DNA of 64,000 bases from Nematostella vectensis (GCF_932526225.1 NC_064036.1:15245181-15309180); one strand, 5' to 3'. Shown: positions 48,101-58,706, numbered from the stretch's first letter. The notes: generated by a model from the sequence alone, not told the origin. Numbers and translations are program-made.

Positions 48101-51100
48101 GTACATCTTGTGTAAGAAAGGGGACCATGGGCTGATCGGTTTGGAATTTCTTCAAAAAAGGCCCAAGAATGCGTGCGATACTAATAAAGAACTCAAGTTT
48201 GGCAACAATGAGTGGATCTTGTACAAATGCCTGTAGATTTTTGAAAGATTGGCTTGTAGGAATTTTGCTCTTTGGTAGCTTTGACACCTCGTCAACATAT
48301 TTCTTGATATTTGGCCAGATAGCCACTGCTCGTTCTGCCACTGGCAAATCTTCCAGCCACCTTGTTCCACAAAATCGTAGTGGCCACATGGAACTTCCAG
48401 AAATGGCTTCATAATCTTCTCTTTTTGCTGGTGAGTCTGAAAAAGTGTACCAGAGAGACCTCAGAAGTTTATCAAGACGCCAGCCTGTGGCTGTAGCTCC
48501 ATATTTAAAAGCCCCATGTACCACATGTAACCCACAGGCACCAATATTAATGAGCTTTGGAAGATCTGGATCAGTTTGTTCTCTATCTTCTAATAGGTCT
48601 TCAAGAAATTTCCAGTTAACATTAGGACCATCCATCGATACCTGCACAAGGTTTGCAGGATTCAGCTTTTGTAGACCTAGCTTGAAACTTTGAAGTAAAT
48701 CTGCAGCTCTTGTGTGACCAAGAAACTGGGAATCAATGTATCTTGATACAACTTTATTCTTCTGAACATCCCAAAAGCGCACAATCAAATCCATCTGTTC
48801 TTTCTGGATCACTTTATTCAGCGATTCATCAAATGAGATAACATACATTGTTCCTTGCTCTTGAAGTCTTTTCATTAATTCATCATGAAAAAATGGGGCA
48901 ATGCCAAAACAAATCAAGTATGAACACTTTGTTGCTCCACATTGGAACTGTTTGGCAATTACACTGTCTGGAAACATATTGGAAAATAGCTTGTCAGTGC
49001 CTGCACTACTATTACAGGAATAGTGAGACATGAGGACTTTTATAGCCCACAGCACCTCTGCTTTTAGAGTTTCATCTTTGGTAACATACTTTTTAATTGT
49101 GCCTTTAGATGAATCAGATGAACTGGCAACTTGAGAAAGATCGACGGGAGGAGGTGGTACAGTCATTGTCCTTTCTGCTGCTGAAGAATTTTGTTCGGAT
49201 TCTTGCTTTTGCACAGTGACAAAAGAGTTCAAAGAAAGTTGTTGTGTCGATGGAGCAACTCTCCTAAGATGTTTTTTGCCTTTAGCATGACTTATCAGTG
49301 CTTGTTTTCCCATATTTCCAAGCTCAAATGTAACAGAGCACATTTTACACCTTGCTTTAGTTGATTCCTGAGCTTGTGCAACCCAAGGAAATAGTGGGTC
49401 TTGAAGCCATAGATTATTAAATACAGTTCGCTTACTCATCTACAAACCAATACAAAAGTTATAAAAAATAAGTGTTACGACTGTAAATAATTTTGTATAA
49501 AGTCATGCTGCAATTAAATGCAATGAGAATGGACAAAAAAAATGTATATCTAACTAAGTTCAGGCGTGGTTTCCTCTTTTTCAAAATGCAAATCAGGATA
49601 AACAAAAATAATTTTTAAAGCTTAAGACTAAGACTGAACAGTTACGAAAAAATTCGCTGCATACAAAAATATCTTGAATTAAATGTCGTTAGTTTACCGA
49701 TTTTGTCATTAAATGATCAATAAATTGTTACATTATGCATCCCCCCACTCTATCACTGCTAAGGTTATGAAATAATGCCCTTAAAATAGCTAAAATACTT
49801 AATTCCAGCCCTACCTCCACGTGCTTTCCAATACTGCAACAAGATGGCCGACATAATTCAGACCCAGTCCTCCACTTCATTTTCCTCCACAGGAAAACCA
49901 CATAGGATAATTCGTTTATACTGATGTATTGCGATTTTTGAAACTTTTAATTAACAGTGAGGTTGCTTGATTATCGCCAACACAATTCATAATAATGATT
50001 TTTGAAAAATAAGAATTATTCCCTGACTTTTCCCTGACTTTTTGAGAATTATCAAATTTCCCTGACTTAAATCATAATTCCCTGACAATTCCCTGACCTT
50101 GAAAAAAAATCGAATTTCACTGACTTTTCCCTGACTGTGGGAACCCTGTTATAAAGCATATATTTTAAATGTTTTTCTGCTGTTTTCAATACAGCAGGTT
50201 CAAGATGAAAACACCATAAGTGTTTGAGGAAGTTTCTGAGGAATGTGGTGAAATTGCATGGATTCAACTTGAGACAAATACACACAGACTCACAAAATAT
50301 GCTATATCTGTATAAGGATTTATTCAATCCAACCAAAACTTTGTAATAAAAAACTATACATAATAAAGAAACTTTCCACCAGAGTGCAGAATCGATTTAT
50401 TTTTCATCGCAGGATAATCTCGAGTGAAACTTGAATTTTGATTTTTCGCATTTTTAGGCATTTTCGGCTTTATTGACAGCCTGCAGTAATCAGGGGAATT
50501 CCTCAAATTTCTTTTAGATATGATTAAATTGACAATTTTGAGGAGGTTTGATAGTGTCTGTTTGTTGTAAAAGTTTTGACCATGTTTATACAAATGCGAC
50601 CTCGTAAATGTAATATAGGGTAATTTGAGTGTGTATTTGACTTGTTTGCCTTTCATGCCGCCTTAATTTAACTGTCTTAGAATTACACATAAGCTAAAAG
50701 CATAACCGTCCTTTATGTTTAACAGAACTCATAGTTTAACAACACCTTTAATTCAGAAAAACATTGTTCAATTGAAGAATAGTGTGAATTCAACGAGCCA
50801 CTCTAAGTCTGACTGAGTGCAGCCAGCTATGAACAAGGCAAGGATTTTGAATGCTGGTGTAAAAATACGTTCTGTAATAAGTATTTACCCAATTTCTTGA
50901 CAAGCTTCTTGTTCTTGTTAAGCTTCTTCAGGGCTTCAGCATCCATGCAGGGTATTCCATTAGCATTAGCCTCGTCACAATGAGAGGCATCACCCAAGAC
51001 ACACACCTACATGGATGAGCAAAACAGATCTTAACACCTATAAAAAAATCCCTTTTTGTTCTCAGAGAACTCCTCCCCCTCCACCCCAGAAAAATTAGGT

Positions 51101-51125
51101 CCACTTTTTCGGATTTTGCATTTCC

Positions 51126-51157
<32 letters not shown>

Positions 51158-51909
51158 GATAATTTCTGGGTACTAGTCAGCTACAGTATTCACAGGAAAA
51201 ATAAATAGTGCACAATTTGGTGTATCTCACTTTTTTAAAGATAATATTTTCTACTTGCAGCTAACATCTTTGAGAAGGACTTTTATTCTTTAAACAGCAA
51301 GATATTCAAGGACAAAGAATTTTACCAAGCCAACACAATCTCACCTACACAACTATCTGGGATTTTCATTAGAAAAAACTTGTGTAAACCACTACTTTTC
51401 TAAATTTACACAATCTAGACTAAATAACAACAAAAATAAGGTTTTCAGGTTGCTTTCTTGGTCCTACCTTCATCTGGGGACGAGGGATAGTCTTCAGTTT
51501 GACGGTTCCACTGAAACGCTTGTCCTTTTGGGGATCATAGTTCTTCAGGGCGATCTGAAGTTCCACGGTCTCGGTAAACTTGCGAGGCTTGTCCTTAGAG
51601 CCCTGGAGGACGGCTCCTACGCACTCGTACAGGTTATCACGACTGATCTTACTGAAAATTGAAACGAAGACGCGATACGTAACGGGAAGATTAGAAGGAA
51701 TTTCATATAAAAGTGTGGTTTAGGGTTGCCCAATGTTCATAACTTTCGCTTCGAATTTCAGAGTTCCATGCATCGATAAAGATAAAATATAGCCACAGAA
51801 TAAGTTTTGGTTTACTTTGGGGTCTGAATGAGTGGGAATGCATCAACGATGGGTGGAAGAACAAGTACTGAAGAAGGATTTTTAGTCCGTAAAAATCACG
51901 ATACCTCAT
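45183..51909 (-). CDS. RPL10A: 60S ribosomal protein L10a (uL1)
   Basis: Five coding exons on the minus strand (51909-51905, 51651-51468, 51006-50889, 46569-46397, 45353-45183) give 216 residues with matching phases; the vertebrate protein has 217. The first exon holds only ATG AG, a typical ribosomal-gene layout. Landmark blocks agreeing with the uL1 family are [72 protein letters not shown], and the end [21 protein letters not shown]. The protein is part of the L1 stalk of the large ribosomal subunit, which helps release deacylated tRNA. Intron 3 (46570-50888) is 4.3 kb because of nested transposons; without them it would be only a few hundred bases. Expression is expected to be high and constitutive, and the start of the 5' leader is pyrimidine-rich. 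Confidence 0.96.
46850..50153 (-). mobile_element. Complete hAT-superfamily DNA transposon
   Basis: The element 46855-50148 (3294 bp) starts CAGGGTTCCCACT and ends as the inverse of CAGGGTTCCCACA, with further CCCTGACTTTTCCCTGAC motifs near both ends. TTATA occurs directly on both sides (46850-46854 and 50149-50153) as a 5-bp target duplication. The interior encodes one long transposase on the minus strand, in the same orientation as the host gene RPL10A. CAGGG ends and the protein signature place it in hAT. A 5-bp rather than 8-bp duplication recalls the hAT5-type group (inference). Confidence 0.88.
47031..49439 (-). CDS. hAT transposase, intact 802-codon frame
   Basis: A single uninterrupted frame of 802 residues. 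At the N-terminus is a BED/C2H2-like finger (Cys31, Cys34, His51, His57). The hAT catalytic pattern follows: Asp204 in SFDES, Asp270 in SMDGPN, the CxxH motif CGLH (302-305), RW in GTRW (360-361), and Glu649 in CVERGFS, within the C-terminal dimerisation region at about 635-680. The last 110 residues are Lys/Glu-rich and probably coiled coil. The protein would bind the element's ends in the nucleus and move it by cut and paste. The full frame and intact ends suggest a young, possibly still active copy. Domestication is unlikely, because the element keeps both termini and a duplication. The start ATG at 49439 gives a natural beginning before the finger. Confidence 0.9.
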   Translation of the reverse strand: MSKRTVFNNLWLQDPLFPWVAQAQESTKARCKMCSVTFELGNMGKQALISHAKGKKHLRRVAPSTQQLSLNSFVTVQKQESEQNSSAAERTMTVPPPPVDLSQVASSSDSSKGTIKKYVTKDETLKAEVLWAIKVLMSHYSCNSSAGTDKLFSNMFPDSVIAKQFQCGATKCSYLICFGIAPFFHDELMKRLQEQGTMYVISFDESLNKVIQKEQMDLIVRFWDVQKNKVVSRYIDSQFLGHTRAADLLQSFKLGLQKLNPANLVQVSMDGPNVNWKFLEDLLEDREQTDPDLPKLINIGACGLHVVHGAFKYGATATGWRLDKLLRSLWYTFSDSPAKREDYEAISGSSMWPLRFCGTRWLEDLPVAERAVAIWPNIKKYVDEVSKLPKSKIPTSQSFKNLQAFVQDPLIVAKLEFFISIARILGPFLKKFQTDQPMVPFLTQDVQTILEAILSKFVKKSVLQEATTCAKLANIDVSKSDNLLPPRKVDVGFAAKMSVHKMESTKQATPLQILKFQNNCLEFLKQLSSKVMDRSPLKYKMARNLVSLNPIYMASNPEAATTRFSNVLQQLISHKMKSTHCCDIALQQYKAFLADVERYSKEDFKSYQSSDKALDVFLAEYFHQKPQYADLWQTVKMLLILSHGQSCVERGFSDNKDIVSNNMHQDTLVGFRRAHSGVKSLECPIEDSITTELLTSCKYASNRYRQSLAEKKSIEAKTHKESLKRKVEEDIKQAKKKKQKLETTATALLKEADDLATNAEMKGDFSILAKSNALRVKSKEKRKEIEKEEQNIDLLQKKLKSF
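51050..51175 (-). mobile_element. Fragment of the CAGGCCCGTACCCAGG MITE family
   Basis: On the minus strand, CTAGTACCCAGAAATTATC is followed by a poly-G run and then AAAATCCGAAAAAGTGGACC. This matches the left third of the complete copy at 59267-59598. It lies in RPL10A intron 2. Confidence 0.7.
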
Positions 51910-51970
51910 CTTGTCGGCGATATATGGAGAAAGAGAACGAGGAGGGGAGAACCGCTGACCATTAACGCGC
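51910..51970 (-). promoter_or_regulatory. Putative 5' TOP leader of RPL10A
   Basis: On the minus strand the sequence before the ATG reads CTCCTCGTTCTCTTTCTCC, then about 18 bases to the start codon. A start site within this pyrimidine tract would make a 5' terminal oligopyrimidine leader, as known for ribosomal protein mRNAs. The start site itself is not shown by the sequence. Confidence 0.45.
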
Positions 51971-53284
51971 AGGCTCTAATGGAACACAATCCACGACCGG
52001 GAACGCAAAGGAATCCCGTGATTTTAATTGGCTTGCGATGAGTCAAAGAAAAGTGAGGCTTTCCCTTGTACCAACGCATTATTGTAATAATCATAATAAA
52101 AAAAACGTTCTTTGAAAATAAGAATCAACGCACTTTGTCATAATCGATGTAATTTGTAATATTTGAAGCAAGTTGTTAGAATACACATTCTTTTATTTCT
52201 AAGCATAATAATTGAACCAATTTGTATGAAAATTCTGTGCACTATTAACATTTCCGTTACAAGTAGAGCTAACTGTGAAATATATTACCATGCTATCATG
52301 TATCGTTAGCATGTATTTAGCTGCCATTATAATTTTTACTATGACGATCCGCGTGTATTGTTAAAAAAAAAAACACCAATTCTGATTTTCCTGCAAAATT
52401 GCGTCATATGGTGGTTCAAGACCTTTCACATTCAAACTTTGCAAACATAAAAAAATTCATTACAAAGTGATCCAAGTGACAGAAGATTTTTGGACGCTTT
52501 TTCTAAAAGGCATATTAAATTATACCGACATATCAAACATATTACCCAAAGGATAGTGTCCTTCGTTTGCATTGCCTTATATGGTCATTGATGCCCATAT
52601 TTTGAAGAGCTAAAGTTTTCCCGCTCCCTGATCTCCAGAAAATATGGTGAAAAATGCTGATTCCTGTCAATTTGAGACTCGTGCAAGAATTTGTCCAAAA
52701 AAACCTGACAGCTTGGTCAAATTTTTATCTCACTAATCTTGAAAAGCCCTTAGACCCAGGCCTCCCAGAGATTGACCGAGCGGGTTTGAAGGTCACCCAA
52801 ATATTGATATGATTACAAACGATAGTCATATATTGGCTGAATTTGAGTAGCGAGAATAAAACTCTGAAAACGGCGGATGAACTTTCCCTGTAAAGAGCGT
52901 CAAGTGACAAAGCAAAAAAATGGCATGAAATTTTCCAATTATTAATATATAAGCTCAAGATTCCGCATACAAGAAATTCCTCTAACCAAAAGCTTAATTC
53001 CGAATTTTAAAGAAGTTTAGAAGATATGAAATTTAGACATTAGCGAGCAAAGTTGGCTTAATTTCTGATCAGAACCCGACTTCTCCCTACAAACGAGGAG
53101 AATTTATACTTTGAACATTTGAAAAATGCACTTCAAGCTTCATATCTCGAAGACGAATCCATTAGAGAAAAACACTTTTTGATATGTTGGTTAACATGAC
53201 ATAAGGAGCCTCAAGCTCAAGCTTACCGAAGTTAACCAGACCTTATTTTGGGAAAACTTGCCATTTTTTTGGTCTGTCGCGTCA
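51971..53284. other. Stretch upstream of RPL10A, nothing recognised
   Basis: AT-rich DNA without a recognisable gene or inverted repeat. RPL10A promoter elements probably lie in the first few hundred bases but none stands out. Confidence 0.35.
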
Positions 53285-53440
53285 CTAAGATAACACAAAC
53301 AGGTAGCAGGCGCGTACAGCCAATCCGGGGACGCGCCTGCTATCTGTTTGTGTTATCTTAGTACTTGACGGGTACTTAGTACTTGACGGGTACTTAGTAC
53401 TTGACTTAGTACTTGACGGGTTATCTTAGTACTTGAGGGT
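53285..53440. repeat. 31-bp-arm hairpin followed by TACTTGACGGG tandem repeats
   Basis: Arms at 53285-53315 and 53331-53361 (CTAAGATAACACAAACAGG and its inverse) enclose a 15-base loop. The sequence then repeats TACTTGACGGG and TACTTAG about four times. This may be a miniature fold-back element whose edge has been amplified. Confidence 0.8.
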
Positions 53441-53558
53441 GAATTATTTAGGCTCTCTTTAAAAGTATTTACAAAAACGTAGGAAGAAACCACCGGACAG
53501 CCTCTATCTGCTGGTGTGCGTCGGACCTTGTGGTCTGCGTCGACAGTTGATTAATTAA

Positions 53559-54258
53559 CAAAACCTTTTAAAGAAAAAGTCGACAACAACGCAGATTTAT
53601 GTTTTTAGAACGATATTTCGGCAGGCCAATACCTGCCTTCTTCAGGTTATAAATGAGTTACAATGGCATGTTATAGCTAGTATATGTACAAAGTTCATTG
53701 ATGATTAACTAACAAAAGGTATAAATAGTAATTGAGTAAAGAGTGACTTATGGAAGATGGTAAATAGGGTGGTGTGGATTACTAAGTAGCTAAACGGTTT
53801 TCTCACGCCGGTTGAGGCCACCGGGTTCAAGAGTGCCAGCGCGAGCTATCAGTGTGGCTTCTCTTGCTTTGCGGATGGAGTCGCGGTTATTTCTTATTTT
53901 TTCAATAGGTATTGAAAAAATAAGAGATAACCGCGACTCCATCCGTAAAGCAAGAGAAGCCACACTGATAGCTCGCGCTGGCACTCTTGAACCCGGTGGC
54001 CTCAACCGGCGTGAAGAAACCGTTTAGCTACTTAGTAATCCACACCACCCTATTTACCATCTTCCATAAGTCACTCTTTACTCAATTACTATTTATACCT
54101 TTTGTTAGTTAATCATCAATGAACTTTGTACATATACTAGCTATAACATGCCATTGTAACTCATTTATAATCTGAAGAAGGCAGGTATTGGCCTGCCGAA
54201 ATATCGTTCTAAAAAACATAAATCTGCGTTGTTGTCGACTTTTTCTTTTAAAGGTTTT
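53559..54258. mobile_element. Near-perfect palindrome of two retroelement 3' ends, head to head
   Basis: About 350-bp arms mirror each other around 53908-53909 with few mismatches. Each arm, read outward from the centre, encodes KIR-NRDSIRKAREATLIAR then AGTLEPGGLNRRE and a stop. This looks like the end of a reverse-transcribing element protein of the Penelope/GIY-YIG or similar type. A shared 3' tail follows, containing GAAGAAGGCAGGTATTGG and CCTGCCGAAATATCG. Both copies are cut at the same internal point. The retroelement call rests on the short C-terminal similarity; the palindrome is directly visible. Confidence 0.6.
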
Positions 54259-54620
54259 AAAAGTATATAGGTACATAGGTATAGGTATCAATTAAACTAC
54301 GCATTTTCATCGTTTGGCACCGTCCTCACATTGGATGGACACAAAATCGTAGTATTATCGTTACACAAATGTGGCTTTATAGTTCCGTTCGGCAACAAGG
54401 CAGACCATACATTTTATTAAAGCAGACATTTAGGTACGTCATAGAGTATTTACATACAGGTAGCGATATAAACATCACTCAAGAATATAAACTCAAAACT
54501 AGATTATCACTCAAAAATTGAAAAGCGTTTCAAATGTCTTGAAACCGCAGGGTTCTTCTAGTTCAATTATCTACATACATTTCAGACAAATGCCTCGAAA
54601 CAAACGAAAAACAAACGTAA

Positions 54621-54927
54621 TTTTGTATACACCTATTTCAAAAAACGTTGTCAGTGCAAACAGCAAATGACAAATGGCAGTTCTACGACCGAAAGGACCC
54701 ATGGATCCCAAAATATTTGTTCGGAATTCAGAAAAATATAAATAAAACATACGGCTATCCATTTAATATAATTAATATATGGTTCAGATATCGCTTAAGT
54801 TTATTTATTACCTCTATTTTTACAAATGATTGCTACCCATAAACACCTTTCGGTCATAGAACTGCTATTTGGCAATTGCCATTCGCCGTTCGCACTGACA
54901 ACCTTATTAAAATAGGTGTAAAATATA
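54621..54927. mobile_element. Fold-back MITE-like element (about 300 bp)
   Basis: The left arm (ACACCTATTTC, GTTGTCAGTGC, GGCAGTTCTACGACCGAAAGG in order) is matched inversely by the right arm (CCTTTCGGTCATAGAACTGC, GCACTGACAAC, AAATAGGTGT), giving arms of some 85 bp. The centre is AT-rich and no product is encoded. Confidence 0.8.
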
Positions 54928-57257
54928 AACAAACAATATTCAGGATTTCTATGGTATTTTCATAATTAATCCTTTAATTACTTTCGCAATTATAACAGCA
55001 TTGCCATACAAATTAGCCTTTTACGGGAATATCCTTTTCAAAGTTTACCCAAGAAATAACAACTTTTCTATCCAACAGATCGAATCAATTACCACGCCTT
55101 GACGCCTCGAAGTCACAAAGAATCAAAGACAAATAGCACAGCATAAAGTTTTGAGGTAAATGGGAAGAATACTTGTAGGGACGCTTAACAACAGACACGG
55201 TACACATGAAATAACAAGTTTCCGGTAGCAGGTGCAATATTACCGCAAGGAAAAGGCAATATTATGTGTCATATCAAAAGGTTTCTTTTTTCAGTAGGAT
55301 ATCAATACAATTAAAGCTCTAAATATATTTTTTTCATTACACCTGCTCTACGACAAGTATTTAAGAAAAATAGCAACACGGTTTTCATTAAAGTTTTTTT
55401 TTTAAGGATACGAACAAATGTTTTACAATTCATTTCCCTTTTTGTTTTTTGAACCTACCGCACGTTATAAGTTTTCTTCCATTTAGTTTTTGACATATGT
55501 CTTTTCTCAGGAAGAATTCCAATCGGTAAAGGAGGTTTGTTTTTTAGTTTAAGCCATGATTAGATAGAAAACATGCTATTATTTGCCACACCTGAAACGA
55601 CGTAACACAATGTTTAAGAGACTTAAAAAAATTGTCCTTACTCAAATTATGACTTACTTACTTAAATTACGACCCACTGTATAAAATAATTATGCCATAA
55701 AAATATTCAATTGTGGTCTGTTTTTGAGTATTTTTCTTTCGTTTCCCACTTAGCTCACGCACTTGAGGGAAGGTCAATATCGTTTCTGGCAAACAACACC
55801 GACTGGTTCAATTTTATAAGGTCTAATAAATACGCACAGGAAGCCAAATCAAGGCATGAGAAAACACAAAACTTATCCAGACATTCGTGATTGGTCAAGG
55901 CCCAACTTTCACGTCATTTTCAACCAACTTGACTTTTTCACACCTATAAAAATTCATAAAAATTGAATCAATGCGAGGGAATGGTCAAGATATACGTCTG
56001 GATCGAAAATGCAATGAAATGAAATATAGATAGCAGGTTCAAAAAGAAACAGCAGTCAAAAGCAACGGAGGAAAACTCAAAGATAATTCCTACATGATCT
56101 CATCAAAAAGACACTGCACAATTTTAGAATGGGGATAAAGGAGTGAAATCAAGTCGACGTTTCGCCTTCAAATAACGGGTGAGATTACAGAGCGTCTTAT
56201 TCCTCGAAGTCTGCCGCTCAACTAGACACGAACGACGGACAGGTTTTCTTGAATTGTCTTATGTTCTGCCAAATCCAGTCAAACATCGTGACTCATCTGG
56301 ATTTGCATAGTTTTCCATTCAAGCCGAAACGATATCAACTAATCCGATTTAGCGTCTTTCCATATAAAAGTTTTCATAATTTGGAAAGCCCAAAGCCGCG
56401 TTTTTAGATAAAAAAAACTCCCTTTTGCACGTAAGTGAAAAAAAGTGTTGCTTGCTTTGACGTTCTACCCCACGTCAAAGTTTCAACTCCGTAGTAAATA
56501 CAGCTTTTTAAAAAATATTTTTTTATGTACTAGCTTGCAGAAGACATGTTTTTATGGCACAGTGCAAAATATACATTTAAAATAGTGTTTGTCACATTAA
56601 AATTGTTTTCATTAAAATAAGACATATTTTCATGGATAGCCTGCAGCTATATTCTTGGCACGGTTGCCAAATACTAAAAATAAGACTTTTAGAAACTGAA
56701 GCTAAATAAGTTATTCAAATATGTGTTTGTCACATTAGAATTGTTTTCGTTAAAATAAGACATTGGCATCTCCTTAGAAGGCAGAAAAAATATTTCTACC
56801 AGCTGTCAGATATTCGCACAAGCAAGGACGATCCCTCCAACAGTTCAAAGCTAACTGTATTTTAATTATCACGACCTATTTTTTTTTATGTCAGTCATAT
56901 CAAGTTGAAACGTTTGACATAATCAATTACGGTGTTCTTAGCTAAGTGACTATTATTTACCGAAATTAATTTAACTAATCGCTTGTTTGAACTGGACTTG
57001 CTTTGGTATCCCGCGAGAACGAATTTCAAATGAAAAAAAAAATCCATTATTATTGATTGGTAGGACGCAGGACGCCACTGGGAGCGACACACTTTGTTCA
57101 ACTTGCGATAGTTTTAGCATCGAAACCCTCGAACGTTAGCGATACACGTGTAGAACACAAAGACGTTTTTCAAGCTAGAAACTGAATCTTGAGAGGTGAC
57201 GATTTGATTCGCTTTCTGACAAGCAGCGTCTAAGTATTTCAAGAGCTGAGTGAAGGT
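54928..57257. other. Intergenic stretch upstream of the intronless GPCR
   Basis: No gene recognised. A 40-bp direct repeat (GTTTGTCACATTA-AATTGTTTTC) occurs at about 56587 and 56725. The receptor promoter presumably lies near 57100-57250, but no core motif is obvious. Confidence 0.4.
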
Positions 57258-58382
57258 TTGGATATCACGATGGCGCAAGGAAACGTAACGCATCGCTGTT
57301 TTTTCTTTGAGCCAAGCGGTGATGGACTCTCAATAGTTGGGTTTGGCCCCATGTACATAACCACCATTGTTACATGCGTGGTGAATTCCCTTTTCGCCGT
57401 TACGGCAACTCTAACTAACGCCGTCATTCTAGGAATTATAGTCAAGGATGAGACTCTTCATTCGCCCGCTAATCTACTGATTGCCTGTTTAGCTGCCTCG
57501 GATCTCGTTATCGGCTCTGTAACGCAGCCGTGTTATGTGGCGTATAAGACCGGTGAGCTGCTTGGCGTAACACGAGTGTCATGCGTGTTTCGGATGATTC
57601 ACTGGGTCTTCGGGTGGATCTGTACCGGAGTCTCCATGTTGACAATAACGGCCATTGCTGTCGAGAGATTCCTCGCTCTTCACCTGCACCTACGATATCC
57701 TGTTATTGTGACGACTAGCAGAATACTCAAGGTCATAGCTACATTTTGGATCGCGTGCATTGCGATTATCTCATCGCTGTTCGCACTCAATTCAGACAGG
57801 TATTGGACATTTTTACCCGCACCTATACTATTAATAAATATCATTGTGACCATCGTAGCTTACTGGGAAATCTTCCGCGTTCTACAAAGACATCGCAATC
57901 AGATCCGTGACCAGATGGCGTTACAAGTCTTCAGTGAGGATAACGCAAGTAACGCGAGTGGCGTGACATGTAAAGAGAGTAGTAGCATTACCTCACGCGG
58001 AAGTGCCAAGGGGTTAAACTTCAAGCATTACCGGAAGTCTGCCGTGACGGCCGTGTATGTGTCGTTACTGCTATTGCTGTGTTACGTGCCGTTTTTCTGC
58101 GCGATGATTACGCGTGTGGTCGTGGGTTACGACACGCGAGTCAAGGTAGCGTACGAGTGCGCGGCGACCCTGGTGTACATGAACTCCACTATTAATCCCG
58201 CGTTGTACTGGAGACGAATTCCTGATATCAGGAGAGCTGTGCGTAAGTTCTTGAGGCGCTTCTGCTGCTGTCGGGATCTGCCCGTAGAGACAGACACTTT
58301 GAGCCACATGGGGAGTAGGAACGTTAGCTTTATTCGCAAGGAGAGTCACATTAGCGGAACAGGCCTTCATGGTATTACCTAA
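57258..58382 (+). CDS. Intronless rhodopsin-class GPCR
   Basis: A 374-residue frame with seven hydrophobic segments. Landmarks: Asn54 in TM1 (TNAVILG), Asp82 in TM2 (LAASDLV), Cys109 before TM3, ERF (136-138) in place of DRY, Trp164 in TM4, CYVP (275-278) in TM6 and NPALY (313-317) in TM7. Extracellular loop 2 is very short and lacks the usual cysteine partner of Cys109, as in melanocortin, adenosine-like and many cnidarian receptors. The C-terminal tail has RRFCCCRD, a likely palmitoylation site. Intracellular loop 3 is Ser-rich. The ATG at 57258 or at 57270 could serve as start. It would sit in the plasma membrane and signal through G proteins; the ligand is unknown. Confidence 0.9.
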   Translation: MDITMAQGNVTHRCFFFEPSGDGLSIVGFGPMYITTIVTCVVNSLFAVTATLTNAVILGIIVKDETLHSPANLLIACLAASDLVIGSVTQPCYVAYKTGELLGVTRVSCVFRMIHWVFGWICTGVSMLTITAIAVERFLALHLHLRYPVIVTTSRILKVIATFWIACIAIISSLFALNSDRYWTFLPAPILLINIIVTIVAYWEIFRVLQRHRNQIRDQMALQVFSEDNASNASGVTCKESSSITSRGSAKGLNFKHYRKSAVTAVYVSLLLLLCYVPFFCAMITRVVVGYDTRVKVAYECAATLVYMNSTINPALYWRRIPDIRRAVRKFLRRFCCCRDLPVETDTLSHMGSRNVSFIRKESHISGTGLHGIT

Positions 58383-58499
58383 CTTGATAGACGTTTTTGG
58401 GTGCGCTCTCGCCCCGCCGCAACATGCTTAGGCGAGGCGCTTATTCGGGAGAGTCGCATATTCATTTTTCATCTTAGGCAAAGCGTTTATTTGAGAAAT

Positions 58500-58706
58500 T
58501 GTGTAGTTCCAGAAAATATCCCTTACCCCCATTCAGGGGTTTGGAAATTCCGGGGGGTGGGGGGTTCAAACGCCCAGGAATTTCCAGAGGGGAGGGGGTA
58601 AAATGCCCTTTTTCCTTAACAGTTACTGTATTTATTTTTTTCCAGAGGGGGGAAGGTCCATGCCTCCGACCCCTTCATAGGTATGGATATTTTCTGAAAC
58701 TACACA
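58500..58706. mobile_element. MITE with TGTGTAGTTCCAGAAAATATCC ends
   Basis: The left end TGTGTAGTTCCAGAAAATAT is mirrored by the right end ATATTTTCTGAAACTACACA (one mismatch). Inside are G-rich runs (GGGGGGTGGGGGG) and AATTTCCAGAGGGGAGGGGG. Total length is about 207 bp. It starts some 120 bp after the GPCR stop and may contribute to its 3' UTR. Confidence 0.75.

Larger units (their letters stand above)
46634..50666. mobile_element. TTAA-flanked element in RPL10A intron, split by a hAT transposon
   Basis: TTAA at 46634-46637 and 50663-50666 flank inverted ends that share GGCGG and then GAAAG(A/G)CAA-like sequence. Removing the hAT insertion and one 5-bp duplication leaves an element of about 726 bp. 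The inverted ends are less perfect than in the other TTAA elements here, suggesting greater age, in line with its having been hit by a later transposon. Confidence 0.65.

Noticed and set aside
53790-54027. Pair of near-identical 71-codon frames on opposite strands as genes
   Set aside because: They are the mirrored arms of the palindrome, each carrying only a truncated retroelement C-terminus.
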